Notes under the pieces: model-generated | Seen by the model: only the letters and a program-made list of their open reading frames with translations | Databases searched by the model: none | What the model was told of the DNA's origin: nothing | Translations under genes and position numbers: made by a program | Origin: an uncultured Lachnospiraceae bacterium | GTDB lineage: Bacteria > Bacillota > Clostridia > Lachnospirales > Lachnospiraceae | Reading direction: 5' to 3' | Assembly: GCA_902782965.1 (NCBI GenBank) | Contig: CACZPG010000087.1 | Coordinates: forward strand, 1 to 6,537 | Length of the DNA stretch: 6,537 nt | Shown: positions 1 through 5,945 of the stretch, piece by piece | Position numbering within the stretch: position 1 is the stretch's first letter | Layout: every line of letters begins with the position of its first letter

Positions 1-921
1 CATTCCAACTTCAGGTTCTGCCATTTTAGGATTAGCAGATAACACGATATCTTTCTTATCTAACCCAAGTTTTTCTACAACATCACCAGCCTCCTTCATA
101 ACATCCGCCTCAGACATAGTACAAATATTATCTGAACCGAAATCAGACTGGTGGTCAACAACAAACATAGTTTCAGCATCAACTTCCGGGAAGTATTCCG
201 ACACACTTATGGGACTGATATATATATTTCTTTTAAAGCTGGCCATATCATAAGAATAGATCATCCCATATCTGTTACCATTATATTCGCCCTCATACAT
301 ATGGATATAATAAGTGGACTCATCCACCCATTTATAAACCTTGTCAAAAGAGGAATCTATAGTACTCAAATATTCATCACTATCTGCAAGTGTAATGCCT
401 GTAGCAGAATACACTGAATCACCTAATTTCTGATACATTAATATACTTCTGTATTTATACAAAAGCGGTATATAATCTGAATCATTTACATATTTTATCT
501 CTTCCAGACTCTTCTCTGTTCCGTCAAAGAAACTGTTAACAATCTGTTTCTCTATATCAGAATTATTGTCTATAAAACTGCCTTCGTAAACATTTATCGG
601 AGTCACCTCAGGCACCTTATAGTTAAGATTAAACTGTGCAGTAATCCCACCTATAGTAAATGAATCATCGGCAGTAATATTTTCACCGAAAATTTCAGTT
701 AAGCTGCGGCCGTCACTATTTATAGTTTCAGAGTCTGATTCAGCATTCGTCTCAGAGTCTGATTCAGTGCCACTCGTTACGTCGCCTGAAACTGAGTCAT
801 TCTCAACGCCATAATCATCTACAGCCGTTTCAGCTTTGCCACAGGAAGTTCCGCACAACCCAAGCGAAAGCGCAAGTCCTAAACATAATCCGCCTTTTAA
901 CAATCCCCTTAATATACTCAT
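1..921 (-). CDS. Lipoprotein of unknown family, third gene of the sigma operon (3' end outside window)
   Basis: An open frame runs from an ATG at 921 to the left edge with no stop, giving 307 visible residues; the C-terminus is missing. The start is well supported: GGAGG lies at 927-931, five bases upstream. The N-terminus (MSILRGLLKGGLCLGLALSL) is a short basic-hydrophobic signal followed by GTSC-GK, so Cys27 is the likely lipidated residue, although the lipobox is weak (Gly at -3). Residues about 30-60 form a short Ser/Asp/Glu linker with a duplicated ESDSET unit. The rest is a soluble, Tyr-rich domain with no motif I recognise (for example YKWVDESTYYIHMYEGEY and SPISVSEYFPEVDAETMFV). It starts 43 bases after the putative anti-sigma gene with no terminator between, so it is probably co-transcribed. 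By position it may be a surface sensor or target of the sigma system, but no function can be assigned from sequence. Confidence 0.8.
   Translation of the reverse strand, partial: MSILRGLLKGGLCLGLALSLGLCGTSCGKAETAVDDYGVENDSVSGDVTSGTESDSETNAESDSETINSDGRSLTEIFGENITADDSFTIGGITAQFNLNYKVPEVTPINVYEGSFIDNNSDIEKQIVNSFFDGTEKSLEEIKYVNDSDYIPLLYKYRSILMYQKLGDSVYSATGITLADSDEYLSTIDSSFDKVYKWVDESTYYIHMYEGEYNGNRYGMIYSYDMASFKRNIYISPISVSEYFPEVDAETMFVVDHQSDFGSDNICTMSEADVMKEAGDVVEKLGLDKKDIVLSANPKMAEPEVGM
728..767 (-). repeat. 24-nt-period in-frame duplication inside the lipoprotein linker
   Basis: The 16-mer TCAGAGTCTGATTCAG occurs at 728-743 and again at 752-767. The 24-base offset equals eight codons, so the protein gains a second ESDSET unit in the linker just after the lipid anchor. 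It looks like a small slippage-type expansion of a flexible acidic spacer. Confidence 0.7.
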
Positions 922-964
922 AAACCCCTCCACGTAAAGATCAAGTTCAGTTATATACCTCTTT

Positions 965-2194
965 CTATAACAGAAGCTCCTCAAGTATTTCTTCGAAGGA
1001 TGACCTATCCATTCCGTTTGTTTTCAGAAGGAAGTTCACACCACCCATTTCAAATGCAGCTGTAAACATCTGAGCGTCTACTGTTTCTCCCGCATAAACC
1101 GTTACTCCCATAACCTCTGAAGGAGTACCTGAAATGAGGCTGTCCGGAGCAGGATTTCTATTCTGGGACACATATAACTCAGCGTCAGCGCTATTCTTAT
1201 TAATATAGAAGAATCCCATATCATCCTTAAGTTTAGAATCACTGTCATCATATATAACCAGAATACTGCTCTCGCTGATTGTGAGATTTTCCATAACCTT
1301 TTCCAGATCGATTCCCAGATACTGTGAATACTCATCTATCTGAATATTCTTATAAATACTGATATCTCCATTAACCTTGAAGGTTGAACGATTCTTCTTC
1401 ATAACATCTACATTTTTCTCAGGCGCCAACTCAGTTGTTGCTGAACTCTCAGCTTTTGAATCATTAGCTTCGCCCGAATTCTCAACGTGGGATGTGCCAT
1501 CATATAATGCCGCTTCCTCTACATTATTATAGTACAATGCATTCGATATTGCACCAGCATTACTATCTGAAGTACTCTGATCTACACTGTCGGAATCTTC
1601 CTCTGCAGCATAATCTGCAGACTCAGCAGCAGACTCTGAATACTCCATACTTTCAGATTCATCCGCAGCTTCTGACTCCTCATACGCAGCTTCATCTGCT
1701 GCGGCTTCAGTATCTTCATATGAATAACTATCGCTCTCTTCTGCAACATCATCTGACATCGGCGCCGCACTGTCCTGATAAGAAGTGCTTTCTTCACTGT
1801 AGCTGGATCTATGTATTGATTTAATACCTATCGCAAGGAAAAGAACTGCCGCAGCCGCAATCAGTGTTGAGCCAATTTTAATATATTTTCCGTATTTCTC
1901 AGAGAAGCTCTTCTTTCTCCTGTATTCAGTTGTTTTATCACTTGGAGTTGAATCTGCTCCCATATAATTATAATTATCAGATTTGAATTCAACTACATTA
2001 TTATTAGAGGCAGTTGGTTTTTCTGATACAATATTTTCAACATTTTTATTCTCTGTAATGTTATTCTCAATTTCTTTTGTGTTTTCAGTTTCAGAAGCAA
2101 CCTTCTGTTCTTCCTCATGTACACGGTTAAGCGTTTTCAGAATCAAAGCTTCCGGGGCATGAATATTATTAAGTTCTTCTCTATATCGTTCCAT
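965..2194 (-). CDS. Putative membrane-spanning anti-sigma factor with long acidic extracytoplasmic linker
   Basis: This 409-residue protein probably holds the ECF sigma factor encoded just upstream at the membrane. The ATG at 2194 is chosen because AAAGGAGGT (2202-2210) lies eight bases upstream; a TTG at 2200 would be only two bases from it. The gene overlaps the sigma stop by 14 bases, so translation is likely coupled. Residues about 3-30 carry the IHAPEALILKTLNRV helix typical of clostridial anti-sigma factors. A Lys/Arg-rich stretch then precedes one membrane helix at about 109-124 (STLIAAAAVLFLAIGI). About 80 residues of Ser, Glu, Asp, Ala and Tyr follow outside the membrane. The C-terminal domain (about 270-409) ends in FEMGGVNFLLKTNGMDRSSF, which resembles the DUF4367-type ends of firmicute anti-sigma proteins. 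There is no cysteine, so it is not a zinc-binding (ZAS) anti-sigma factor. The role rests on gene order and topology; family assignment is moderate. Confidence 0.85.
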   Translation of the reverse strand: MERYREELNNIHAPEALILKTLNRVHEEEQKVASETENTKEIENNITENKNVENIVSEKPTASNNNVVEFKSDNYNYMGADSTPSDKTTEYRRKKSFSEKYGKYIKIGSTLIAAAAVLFLAIGIKSIHRSSYSEESTSYQDSAAPMSDDVAEESDSYSYEDTEAAADEAAYEESEAADESESMEYSESAAESADYAAEEDSDSVDQSTSDSNAGAISNALYYNNVEEAALYDGTSHVENSGEANDSKAESSATTELAPEKNVDVMKKNRSTFKVNGDISIYKNIQIDEYSQYLGIDLEKVMENLTISESSILVIYDDSDSKLKDDMGFFYINKNSADAELYVSQNRNPAPDSLISGTPSEVMGVTVYAGETVDAQMFTAAFEMGGVNFLLKTNGMDRSSFEEILEELLL

Positions 2195-2726
2195 ATTCAA
2201 TACCTCCTTTCAGCTTCTTACCTAATATTTCTTTCGCTCGTTTCAATCTTGTTTTTACTGTTGCTTCATTAGTTTCAAGAATCCGGGATATTTCAGAGAT
2301 TTTCATCTCTTCATAGTAATACAGATGTATTACCTCCCTGTAAATCTGAGGGAGCTCCCGAACTTTCTGTAATACACTTTCCCGTTTCTCATCCTCAAGA
2401 TATGCTTCTTCCGGACTGGAGTCTCCCTCATTCTCTGCGGAGTAACTATCCACAGTATCATCTGAATCTTCCAGACTGACATTCTTCTTCCAGCCACTTC
2501 CTTCCAATCGCCTGGCTTCATTGATGGTTACCCTGATAAGCCATGCTTTCAGATGTTCTTCATCTTCAATTTTGTCCTTGTATCTGACCAGCCTGACAAA
2601 AACCTCCTGAAAAACATCCTCAGCATCCTGAGTAACATTTGTATTAGCAATTGCCAGGCGGTAGACCATGTCTGCGTATCGTCGAACCGCTTCGTCGATA
2701 TCTACAGTAAAATTACCTGCACCCAT
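2181..2726 (-). CDS. ECF-type RNA polymerase sigma factor (sigma-70 family)
   Basis: This 181-residue protein directs RNA polymerase to a limited promoter set and has only sigma regions 2 and 4, the hallmark of ECF (group 4) factors. Region 2 covers about residues 10-75, with the core-binding stretch YADMVYRLAIANTNVTQDAE then DVFQEVFVRLVRY, and the -10-reading helix HLKAWLIRVTINEARR. A variable acidic linker (about 80-115) leads to region 4 (about 124-170), with LPQIYREVIHLYYYEEMKIS and the helix-turn-helix SEISRILETNEATVKTRLKRA. ATG 2726 is preferred: AAAGGG (2735-2740) is eight bases upstream, whereas an in-frame GTG at 2735 overlaps that ribosome site. It is first in an operon with the putative anti-sigma gene, which it overlaps, and a lipoprotein gene. 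The exact ECF subgroup cannot be set by eye; SigV/SigW-like firmicute factors are the nearest that I recognise. Confidence 0.95.
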   Translation of the reverse strand: MGAGNFTVDIDEAVRRYADMVYRLAIANTNVTQDAEDVFQEVFVRLVRYKDKIEDEEHLKAWLIRVTINEARRLEGSGWKKNVSLEDSDDTVDSYSAENEGDSSPEEAYLEDEKRESVLQKVRELPQIYREVIHLYYYEEMKISEISRILETNEATVKTRLKRAKEILGKKLKGGIEYGTI

Positions 2727-2764
2727 AGTATGCACCCTTTAAAATATATTGATTATTTGGGGTG

Positions 2765-2794
2765 ATTATATACTACATATGTGTCAAAAGTCAA
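2765..2794 (-). promoter_or_regulatory. Candidate sigma-A-type promoter of the sigma/anti-sigma operon
   Basis: On the minus strand TTGACT (2789-2794) and a perfect TATAAT (2765-2770) are separated by 18 bases. Transcription would start near 2758, leaving a leader of about 30 bases that includes the AAAGGG ribosome site before ATG 2726. The -35 box lies within the arm of the palindromic repeat. A second TTGACA in the same arm is only 11 bases from the -10 and so is badly spaced. No convincing ECF-type autoregulatory promoter (TGAAAC about 16 bases before CGTM) is seen ahead of the sigma gene. Confidence 0.5.
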
Positions 2795-2935
2795 AATGCG
2801 TTCCCGCTTGCGGGATAAGCATTTTGACTTTTTGACACATCGAAATACGAGGAAGGAACTGTTTTCGCAGAAAACTGTGGATTCCGAGTATTTCCAGGAT
2901 TGCGTGAATGGCAATGGAGCAATCCGTATGTAGTA
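2771..2935. repeat. Structured palindromic intergenic element: three hairpins closed by a terminal inverted repeat
   Basis: The ends TACTACATA (2771-2779) and TATGTAGTA (2927-2935) are exact reverse complements. Between them lie three consecutive hairpins with almost no unpaired bases at the junctions. Hairpin 1 (2780-2839) has about 20 pairs with one bulge, plus a nested CCCGC/GCGGG stem. Hairpin 2 (2842-2894) has arms GAAATAC/GTATTTC, GGAA/TTCC and GTTTTC/GAAAAC. Hairpin 3 (2897-2925) is GGATTGC/GCAATCC with a 15-base loop. The arrangement resembles a MITE-like or REP/BIME-like dispersed element, or a structured RNA. No transposase and no clear target duplication is visible. The reading frames inside it are by-products of the palindromes. 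Confidence 0.6.
2780..2839. repeat. Palindromic repeat, copy A
   Basis: The outer arms TGTGTCAAAAGTCAAAATGC (2780-2799) and 2819-2839 are reverse complements apart from one extra T. They enclose a smaller CCCGC-TT-GCGGG hairpin (2803-2814). Positions 2794-2831 match copy B at 2951-2988 exactly over 38 bases. The left arm also supplies the -35 box of the sigma operon promoter. Confidence 0.85.
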
Positions 2936-2938
2936 GTT

Positions 2939-2995
2939 GTGCCGAAAGCCAAATGCGTTCCCGCTTGCGGGATAAGCATTTTGACTTTGGGGCAC
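2939..2995. repeat. Palindromic repeat, copy B (degenerate arms)
   Basis: This copy shares an identical 38-base core with copy A (2951-2988), including the nested CCCGC/GCGGG stem at 2960-2971. The outer arms have diverged: GTGCC (2939-2943) pairs with GGCAC (2991-2995) and AAAG (2945-2948) with CTTT (2985-2988), with small bulges. The one C-A mismatch (2949/2984) becomes a G-U pair in minus-strand RNA. It sits between the VWA gene stop and copy A, and lacks the T-tract of a normal terminator. Confidence 0.8.
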
Positions 2996-3048
2996 TTTAT
3001 ATGAGGATGTAACGATCTAGTTGCGTTCCAGCTTCCCCTCCTAAAAAG
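2996..3048. other. Remaining intergenic sequence after the VWA gene
   Basis: Together with 2727-2995 this forms a 322-base gap without a gene. On the minus strand just after the VWA stop there is AGGAGGGG (3036-3043), a strong ribosome-site-like sequence with no usable start codon within range. It lies in the loop of a weak AGCTT/AAGCT stem (3030-3034 with 3046-3050). CTAGTT is repeated at 3017-3022 and 3049-3054. No T-tract terminator for the VWA gene is seen here. Confidence 0.4.
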
Positions 3049-4878
3049 CTAGTTTGCTTCTATCTCATGTACATCTACATTATCTTCATCCTGATAATCG
3101 CTGGAATCTGACCAGTAATCATCGTCATCATCAATCTCGTTATAATACTTTGAGCCGTATAATAACTCTGCTCTGTCAAGAAGAGCCATATATTCAACTC
3201 TAAGTGCATCATCTGAGTAAGCTGTCTCAGATGCAAGTTCTCTTGCAAGTGCGATAGAACTTCTTCCGGCATATTCACTATTCTTCAGAACCATTCCGAA
3301 GCAGGCTACAGATTCTGCCCAGAGCATATTATCACTTGCTTTGTTTGAGAATCCTTCCGGTGAATATTTGCAGGAATATTTAAGCAGCTGGGAATCATCA
3401 GCCTTAGGATTCTTGTATCTGATAGAAAGGTCAAGGATATGATTCTTTCCTGATGTTGCCTTCTCTGTAGGTATGATTTCATAAAGAGCTGTTACTTCAT
3501 GTCCGGATCCGATTTCTCCACCATCAACGCTATCATCATCGAAATCTTCCTTTGCAAGGAGTCTGTTTTCATAACCGACCAGTCTATACTTCTCAACATA
3601 TTTCTCATCAAATGTAGTCTGAAGCTTAACATCTTTTGCTACTGTTTCAAGAGTTGCTCCCATTTCCTCTACCAGAACTCTTTTAGCTTCATAAACACTG
3701 TCTATAAATGCATAGTTACCATTTCCATTATCAGCCAGAGCCTCAAGCTTATTATCCTGCAGATTGTCATTTCCAAATCCCAGAACACTGAGGAATATAC
3801 CTGATTCTTTCTTCTCTGTTATAAGCTCTGTAAGTCCGTCTTCGCTAGTTACTCCAACATTCAGATCTCCATCTGTTGCAAGAATGACTCTGTTATTTCC
3901 CTTCTTCTTATAATACTTCTCAGCTATCTTATAAGCTGTATTGATACCTGCAGAACCATTGGTGCTTCCATAAGCTTCAAGATTCTCAATTGCAGCTGCT
4001 ATCTTATCAGTATTCTCACCACTCTCGCCCTGAAGAACAATCTCATCGCTTCCTGCATATGTAACAATTGATACTGTATCATTTTCTCCCAGCTCACTGA
4101 GCAGTTTAACAAATGCACATTTAACCAGTGGGAGCTTATCCGGCTGATCCATTGATCCGGATGTATCTATAAGGAATACGAAATTAGTAGGTTTTCTATT
4201 CTTTGTTTTGATTGCTTCAGCCTTAAGACCGATCATAACCAGCTGATGATCACTGTTCCATGGACATTCATCAACTTCCATATTTACTGAGAACGGTTCA
4301 TTAGCCTTTGGCTCTTTGTAATCATAGTGGAAATAATTAACCATCTCTTCTATTCTTACAGCATCCTCAGGAACTGTATTTCCATCACTCAGATAGCCTC
4401 TGATATTTGAATAAGATGCTGTATCTACATCTGCAGAGAAGGTTGATACATTTTCCTTCGATGTTGAGATGAAATCATTCTCAGCTACGTGATTATACTG
4501 TCTGGTATCTGAGGTATCTGTATCATCACGGTATCTGTTCTTTTTCTCCGGCATAATTGACTGAACATCTCCACTCAGTGCATTTTTACTATCAAAGGAG
4601 TACTCCTCTACCGAAGCTCCACTCTGTGCCATAGCTTCGTCACAGGAATCTTCTTCAGCCGTAGCATATTCTGATTCATCATAAGTTGCTTCATATTCAC
4701 TCACATCACCAGCTTCATCTGAAGAACCGTTATATGAATAATCATCAGATATTTCGAAATCAGCCTGTGTTGTCTCAGCGCTTTCTGTCTGCTTTGATCC
4801 GCATCCTGTAAATGAAGTCATTATAAGACCTGCTGCAAGTATTGCTGTTATTGATTTTGTAATAATATTCTTTCTCAT
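3049..4878 (-). CDS. YfbK-like von Willebrand factor A domain lipoprotein
   Basis: This 609-residue exported protein is of the YfbK/DUF3520 type: a conserved N-terminal segment, a VWA domain and a C-terminal DUF3520-like region. Its start (ATG 4878) has GGAGG eight bases upstream (4887-4891). The signal peptide ends SFTGC-GS, making Cys26 the probable lipid anchor. Residues about 30-110 are an acidic Ser/Asp/Glu/Tyr linker. The segment VSTFSADVDTASYSNIRGYL then AVRIEEMVNYF (about 144-183) is the family N-terminal signature. The VWA domain (about 231-400) has a full MIDAS: DTSGS (238-242), Thr306 in GSTNGS and Asp336 in ATDGD. Strong matches continue through NGNYAFIDSVYEAKRVLVEE and LVGYENRLL to about 575. 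The tail is again acidic (EIDDDDDYWSDSSDYQDED). A metal-dependent ligand-binding or scaffold role at the cell surface is expected, but the ligand is unknown. It lies directly upstream of the ECF sigma operon and may belong to its regulon. Confidence 0.95.
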   Translation of the reverse strand: MRKNIITKSITAILAAGLIMTSFTGCGSKQTESAETTQADFEISDDYSYNGSSDEAGDVSEYEATYDESEYATAEEDSCDEAMAQSGASVEEYSFDSKNALSGDVQSIMPEKKNRYRDDTDTSDTRQYNHVAENDFISTSKENVSTFSADVDTASYSNIRGYLSDGNTVPEDAVRIEEMVNYFHYDYKEPKANEPFSVNMEVDECPWNSDHQLVMIGLKAEAIKTKNRKPTNFVFLIDTSGSMDQPDKLPLVKCAFVKLLSELGENDTVSIVTYAGSDEIVLQGESGENTDKIAAAIENLEAYGSTNGSAGINTAYKIAEKYYKKKGNNRVILATDGDLNVGVTSEDGLTELITEKKESGIFLSVLGFGNDNLQDNKLEALADNGNGNYAFIDSVYEAKRVLVEEMGATLETVAKDVKLQTTFDEKYVEKYRLVGYENRLLAKEDFDDDSVDGGEIGSGHEVTALYEIIPTEKATSGKNHILDLSIRYKNPKADDSQLLKYSCKYSPEGFSNKASDNMLWAESVACFGMVLKNSEYAGRSSIALARELASETAYSDDALRVEYMALLDRAELLYGSKYYNEIDDDDDYWSDSSDYQDEDNVDVHEIEAN

Positions 4879-4920
4879 ACTAAAAACCTCCTATATTTTA
4901 ACTTGTATGATTTTTGCCTT

Positions 4921-4958
4921 TCTATACATAAAACCCGGGAGGTTCCAAAAAGGTTTCA
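4921..4958 (-). promoter_or_regulatory. Candidate promoter of the VWA lipoprotein gene (ECF-like or sigma-A-like)
   Basis: On the minus strand TGAAAC (4953-4958), followed by CTTTTT, resembles the -35 element of ECF promoters in firmicutes. A CGGGTT sequence (4932-4937) lies 15 bases downstream where a CGTM-type -10 would be, so the match is imperfect. An overlapping alternative is TTGGAA (4943-4948), 16 bases, then TATAGA (4921-4926), a mediocre sigma-A promoter. Either would give a leader of about 40-50 bases. The A/T-only tract at 4961-4991 lies immediately upstream and could act as an UP element. Confidence 0.35.
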
Positions 4959-4961
4959 ACT

Positions 4962-5024
4962 TTTTTAAAAAATTTTAAAAAAAATTTAAAACCCCTTTAC
5001 CGACGGCTTCGGTAAAGAGGTTTT
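4962..5024 (-). terminator. Rho-independent terminator of the pssA-psd unit
   Basis: The stem 4992-5002 pairs with 5010-5020 around a short loop, and is extended by AAAA (4988-4991) with TTTT (5021-5024). In minus-strand RNA the stem is followed by a long interrupted U-rich stretch (4991 down to 4962). The only mismatch in plus-strand sense, C4994 with A5018, becomes a G-U pair in the minus-strand transcript, which supports that orientation. It lies 32 bases past the psd stop. The plus-strand sense also has a short T run, so bidirectional action is possible, but no plus-strand gene ends here. Confidence 0.85.
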
Positions 5025-5055
5025 ATATCACCTGATTGAATCATTTTTATATTTT

Positions 5056-5880
5056 TTATTTATTTGTTGAGGCTGTTCCAATCACTTCACCCATAACGAC
5101 CGGTATCTCCGCCCCTGTATCAATATTTGCTGCAATATCTTCTCTCAGTCCGGCTTTCCCCTCCGGAATAAGAACTATTATAGTAGAACCACCATATTCG
5201 AAATGTCCCTTCTCTTCTCCACGGCTGACTATTCCCGAAGCGGAGCATTCATTAACAATCCTTCCAACAAGCATGGCACCGACTTCCATCTGAACACATC
5301 GTCCGAAATTATCCGTATCTATAACCGAATATTCTCTGGTATTCTCGATATAGACCGGAAACTCTGCCAGAGCTACAGGTCTTACGGTATGATACAATCC
5401 ATTAATCCGTCTGTCCTTATACTTCTTTCCTGAATCGAAGTATACATACCTATGATAATGATTTACACAAAGTCTGTACACAAGGACATATCCGTTATTG
5501 AAGCCGGCAGCGAGTTTTCTATCCTTCAATAGTCTGTCAATGGTAAATCTGCTCTGCTTAACACTCAGCACCGTACCAGCATTTATCTTGTACACACTCA
5601 GAAGTCCGTCTGAAGGAGCAATCAGCGAATTCTTATCCTTACTGATTATGCGGAGCCCCGGCTTAATCCTCCTGCAGAAGAAATCATTAAAGCTTCCTAT
5701 ATCATCAAGCAGATAATCTGTCTTATCAATCCGGTTCTTTCTCACAAAGGGATTTATCAGAATCATGGAGAGCCTGCTGTCCAGCAGCTTTCCCGATAAC
5801 TCCGAAACAGTTCTGCTTATAAGAGGTCTCAGGATTATCCTGCCTATTTTATTATTATAAAGAAATTTCAGAACATCCAT
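5056..5880 (-). CDS. psd: Phosphatidylserine decarboxylase proenzyme
   Basis: The enzyme converts phosphatidylserine to phosphatidylethanolamine and CO2 at the membrane, using a pyruvoyl group made by self-cleavage. From ATG 5880 the product is 274 residues, usual for the clostridial form. FEYGGSTIIVLI contains the GGST cleavage site; cutting before Ser232 would leave a beta chain of 231 and an alpha chain of 43 residues. Other family signatures are SFNDFFCRRIKPG (about 63-75), APSDG with Asp91 and NHYHRYVYFDSG with His141 and His143, the expected Asp/His partners of the catalytic Ser. The start is uncertain: ATG 5880 begins where the family similarity begins and has a weak GGG nine bases upstream, but ATG 5907 and TTG 5925 are in frame and add 9 or 15 residues. 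It lies just downstream of pssA, which makes its substrate. Confidence 0.93.
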   Translation of the reverse strand: MDVLKFLYNNKIGRIILRPLISRTVSELSGKLLDSRLSMILINPFVRKNRIDKTDYLLDDIGSFNDFFCRRIKPGLRIISKDKNSLIAPSDGLLSVYKINAGTVLSVKQSRFTIDRLLKDRKLAAGFNNGYVLVYRLCVNHYHRYVYFDSGKKYKDRRINGLYHTVRPVALAEFPVYIENTREYSVIDTDNFGRCVQMEVGAMLVGRIVNECSASGIVSRGEEKGHFEYGGSTIIVLIPEGKAGLREDIAANIDTGAEIPVVMGEVIGTASTNK

Positions 5881-5945
5881 ATTATTGAACCCAAAACGTG
5901 ATGTCATCGACACGTAAACGTACAAACAATGAAAAACTCATCAAC

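Noticed and set aside
151..417. Plus-strand 88-residue frame inside the left-edge lipoprotein
   Set aside because: It is antisense to a continuous minus-strand lipoprotein frame that has a strong ribosome site and signal peptide.
1492..1824. Plus-strand reading frame rich in His, Leu and Gln
   Set aside because: It is the antisense shadow of the low-complexity acidic linker of the anti-sigma gene, where biased codons suppress stops. No ribosome site or recognisable domain.
2771..2935. Insertion sequence or intact mobile element
   Set aside because: The segment is too short for a transposase and shows no clear target-site duplication; only a non-autonomous element remains possible.
2794..2988. 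Possible CRISPR-like pair of repeats
   Set aside because: There are only two copies, spaced 157 bases apart, with strong internal palindromes and structured sequence between them. No cas gene is present.
2753..2995. Small minus-strand reading frames across the palindromic repeats (one contains SQNAYPASGNAF near its start)
   Set aside because: The peptides are translations of the repeat palindromes in different frames, they lack a ribosome site, and the repeated peptide simply mirrors the repeated DNA. They are not credible genes.
2939..2995. Rho-independent terminator for the VWA gene
   Set aside because: The hairpin is not followed by a T-run on the minus strand; the sequence after it is mixed (CAACTACTACATACGG).
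3499..3804. Plus-strand frame within the VWA gene
   Set aside because: It lies opposite the conserved VWA domain, has no recognisable family and no supporting start signals.
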